A stretch of DNA of 64,000 nt from Agromyces sp. H17E-10 (GTDB lineage Bacteria; Actinomycetota; Actinomycetes; Actinomycetales; Microbacteriaceae), in the NCBI RefSeq assembly GCF_022919715.1, contig NZ_CP095042.1, positions 248,001 through 312,000 on the forward strand, read 5' to 3'. Position numbers and translations under genes: made by a program. The notes below the pieces were generated by a model. It made no database searches. It was not told the origin of the DNA and was given only the letters and a program-made list of their open reading frames with translations. Below, in pieces: positions 60,918-64,000 of the stretch (within the stretch, counting starts at the first letter, position 1; every line of letters starts with the position of its first letter).

Positions 60918-62095
60918 TTCTTGACCTTCTTCTTCGGCTTCGGGTTGCGCTTGATCTTGACGGCCCGGCCCGAGTCGGCGACCTCGCTCACGACGTTGCT
61001 CGCCGTGACCTCGCTGCGCCGCGACCAGAGGAAGATGCCGCCGATGACGGCGACGCCGACGATCGTGTCGACGATGATGCCGACGATGCCGAACTGGAGG
61101 GCGACGAAGGCGGCGAGCGCACCGACCGCGCCCGCGGCCGGGAGCGTCATGAGCCAGCCCACGCCGATGCGGCCGGCAGTGCGCCAGCGCACCTTCGAGC
61201 CGCGGCGGCCGAGACCCGAGCCGATCACCGACCCCGAGGCGACCTGCGTCGTCGAGAGCGCGAAGCCCACGTGGCTCGAGGCGAGGATCGTGGCGGCGGT
61301 CGCGGTCTCGGCGGCGAAGCCCTGTGCGGGCTTGACGTCGGTGAGGCCCGTGCCGAGCGTCTTGATGATGCGCCAGCCGCCCATGTACGTACCGAGTGCG
61401 ATCGCGACGGCACAGGTCACGATGACCCACGGCTGCACCTCGCTGCCGACCGACTGCACGCCGGCGGCGATGAGCGTGAGCGTGATGATGCCCATCGTCT
61501 TCTGGGCGTCGTTGGTGCCGTGGGCGAGCGCGACGAGCGAGGAGGAGAAGATCTGCCCGTGCCGGAACCGGTCGCGCCCGTCGGGCTTGCCGTCGTGCCT
61601 GCGGGTGATCGCGTAGGCGAGCTTCGTCGCGATGTAGGCGATGAGCCCGGCGGTGAGCGGCGCCAGCAGCGCCGGCAGGATGACCTTCGAGAGCACCACG
61701 GAGAAGTCGATCGCGCTCGCCCCGAAGCCGACGAACGCCGCGCCGATGAGGCCGCCGAACAGGGCGTGGCTCGACGACGACGGAAGCCCGAGCAGCCACG
61801 TGATCATGTTCCACACGATCGCGCCGATGAGGCCCGCGAAGATGAGCTCCGGCGTGATGAGCACGCCGCCCGGGCCCTCCTTGATGATGCCGCCCGAGAT
61901 GGTCATCGCGACCTCGGTCGAGAGGAAGGCGCCCACGAGGTTCAGGATCGCGGCCAGCCCGACGGCGACCTTGGGACGCAGCGCCCCCGTCGCGATCGGC
62001 GTCGCCATGGCGTTGGCCGTGTCGTGGAAGCCGTTCGTGAAGTCGAAGAACAGCGCCAGTGCGATGACCAGCACGACGATGAGGGTCGAATCCAC
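60914..62095 (-). CDS. PiT family inorganic phosphate transporter
   Basis: 393 residues with about ten membrane helices and the duplicated PiT signature: FDFTNGFHDTANAMATPIAT near 19 and ALAHGTNDAQKTMGII near 210. A Lys-rich tail follows. It carries metal-phosphate with low affinity. ATG 62095. Phosphate-regulated operators are not evident in the 57-base gap upstream. Confidence 0.92.
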   Translation of the reverse strand: MDSTLIVVLVIALALFFDFTNGFHDTANAMATPIATGALRPKVAVGLAAILNLVGAFLSTEVAMTISGGIIKEGPGGVLITPELIFAGLIGAIVWNMITWLLGLPSSSSHALFGGLIGAAFVGFGASAIDFSVVLSKVILPALLAPLTAGLIAYIATKLAYAITRRHDGKPDGRDRFRHGQIFSSSLVALAHGTNDAQKTMGIITLTLIAAGVQSVGSEVQPWVIVTCAVAIALGTYMGGWRIIKTLGTGLTDVKPAQGFAAETATAATILASSHVGFALSTTQVASGSVIGSGLGRRGSKVRWRTAGRIGVGWLMTLPAAGAVGALAAFVALQFGIVGIIVDTIVGVAVIGGIFLWSRRSEVTASNVVSEVADSGRAVKIKRNPKPKKKVKK

Positions 62096-62152
62096 CGGCG
62101 TCTTTCCTACGAGAGTGTGCGGTTCACCTGGAGTTCAGGCGCCCCGTCGATA

Positions 62153-62629
62153 CTACGCGACCGTCGGTCGCTCTGACACCACCGTCGCGAGATCCTCGCC
62201 GAACACGAACGTGCGGTGCGCGGTGCCGCCGGCGAGGACGTCGGGCAGCCAGCGGCGGGCGTCGTCCCACATGCGGTCGTACGGCACGGCGTCGAGCGCG
62301 AACCACTCAGGGTCGAGCTCGTCGGATGCCACTGGCTCGCCCGTCCACGAACGGGCGACGAACACGTGCGAACGCTGGCTCCACCGCTCGCGGTGGGGAA
62401 AGTGGTAGGTCATGAGGCCCCGCGGCTCGAGATCTGCCGCTGTCACGACGAGGCCCACCTCTTCGAGGATCTCGCGCACCGAGGCATCCCTCGCCGTCTC
62501 ACCGGCTTCGAGCTTGCCGCCGGGCGCGACGATGCGCCCCTCGCCGAGGCCCTCCTTCTTGCGGCCGAGGAGCACCTCGGTGCGACCCCCGCGCTCGCGC
62601 AGGAGGTAGCAGACGCAGACGTCGTACAC
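62153..62629 (-). CDS. Nudix hydrolase (MTH1/MutT-like)
   Basis: 158 residues. The Nudix box GGKLEAGETARDASVREILEEVGL is complete (positions about 37-60; key residues Gly, Glu, Arg, Glu-Glu). It likely cleaves oxidised or other nucleoside triphosphates. Its ATG at 62629 begins 4 bases after the pfkA stop, so the two are coupled. Confidence 0.88.
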   Translation of the reverse strand: MYDVCVCYLLRERGGRTEVLLGRKKEGLGEGRIVAPGGKLEAGETARDASVREILEEVGLVVTAADLEPRGLMTYHFPHRERWSQRSHVFVARSWTGEPVASDELDPEWFALDAVPYDRMWDDARRWLPDVLAGGTAHRTFVFGEDLATVVSERPTVA

Positions 62630-62632
62630 GAC

Positions 62633-63664
<1,032 letters not shown>

Positions 63665-63857
63665 GGCTCGTTGGACTCCTTGAGGTGGGGGGAATCGTCG
63701 CTGGAGCCGCTTCATCGGGGCACGACGTTTCGGAAGTCTAGCGAACCTCGACTCTCGCGTGACGACTCGGCGGGGTCGCCGAATCGAGGTCGCCAGATGC
63801 CGAAAGCATCGTGCCAGAAACGGCGCTCAGCAGTGCGAGCGACGCCCGGGCCCCGGG

Positions 63858-64000
63858 TTACAGCGCGCCGTCGAGCGCCCGGCGCAGCAGGTGCTGCAGC
63901 GCGTCCAGCTGCACCGAGTCGGCCGAGCCGGGCTCGACGTCCTGTCCGTCGAGCGCGCGGGCGGCGAGACCCTGCTTCGAGTCGATCAGCTCGGCGATGC
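63858..64000 (-). CDS. C-terminal end of an unidentified protein, 5' part outside the window
   Basis: Open frame from the window edge to TAA at 63860-63858: IAELIDSKQGLAARALDGQD, then a short acidic linker and a final helix LDALQHLLRRALDGAL. The AELIDSKQGLA pattern resembles the last helix of SNF2-type helicases, but 47 residues are too few to decide. Confidence 0.35.
   Translation of the reverse strand, partial: IAELIDSKQGLAARALDGQDVEPGSADSVQLDALQHLLRRALDGAL

Overview
This is one 64 kb stretch of a high-GC (roughly 70 percent), densely packed chromosome. Features pointing to an actinomycete, most likely Microbacteriaceae (Agromyces-like; an inference from protein character), are many GTG starts, about a dozen genes whose start codon lies 6-8 bases after a TANNNT -10 box (leaderless mRNAs), a CE1758/CE1759-type luciferase-like monooxygenase and FMN reductase pair, DUF5302, dodecin, and an rpsO, pnp, M16-peptidase series. 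I saw no phage, integrase, transposase, CRISPR array, rRNA or tRNA.

Layout. 1-1367: M16 peptidase. 1426-11214: branched-chain amino acid and itaconate degradation (accD1, accA1, fadE, maoC, citE) with two TetR regulators and an inserted metallo-beta-lactamase-fold gene. 12223-16441: bkdABC branched-chain 2-oxoacid dehydrogenase with a divergent Lrp/AsnC regulator. 16470-17409: a winged-helix regulator preceded by a 14-bp-periodic operator array, then a small, apparently frameshifted ORF. 17508-29290: pnp and rpsO on the same strand, separated by a mixed block (DUF5302, dodecin, secreted protein, flavin oxidoreductases, glycosyltransferase, thioredoxin, transporter). 29441-34874: TetR/SDR pair, DUF488, CPBP, a protealysin-type M4 protease with an emfourin-like inhibitor gene, YhhN and FKBP. 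35105-38493: acetaldehyde dehydrogenase, DUF779 and a GAF regulator. 38559-42818: PrsW, a GlcD-like oxidase and an Ada-AlkA fusion. 42850-53938: a GntR-controlled L-fucose system (ABC importer, mutarotase, dehydrogenase, lactonase, fuconate dehydratase, SDR and hydrolase). 53949-55378: HSL esterase with a divergent MarR. 55479-64000: aspA, two NCS2 nucleobase permeases, PiT phosphate transporter, Nudix, pfkA and the tail of an unidentified gene.

How the genes fit together. In the leucine branch BkdABC makes acyl-CoAs, FadE desaturates them, AccA1/AccD1 carboxylates 3-methylcrotonyl-CoA, MaoC hydrates and CitE cleaves. The accA1 and accD1 promoters are near copies of each other (TTGCCA, 17 bp, TAACAT) and each carries two GTTAGYG-N2-CRYTAAC operators, so they are probably co-regulated. 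The fucose genes encode a complete non-phosphorylative route to pyruvate and lactate, and four near-identical NCATCNGATGT sites link its promoters to the GntR gene.

The most notable unexplained signals are several operator arrays with helical-turn periodicity (14-bp TTGCA x5, 11-bp GTYGCA x4, 11-12-bp ATAGCC x4), the over-represented 9-mer GAGGCATCC (16 copies) whose core is also built into four intergenic hairpins, and two large intergenic palindromes.
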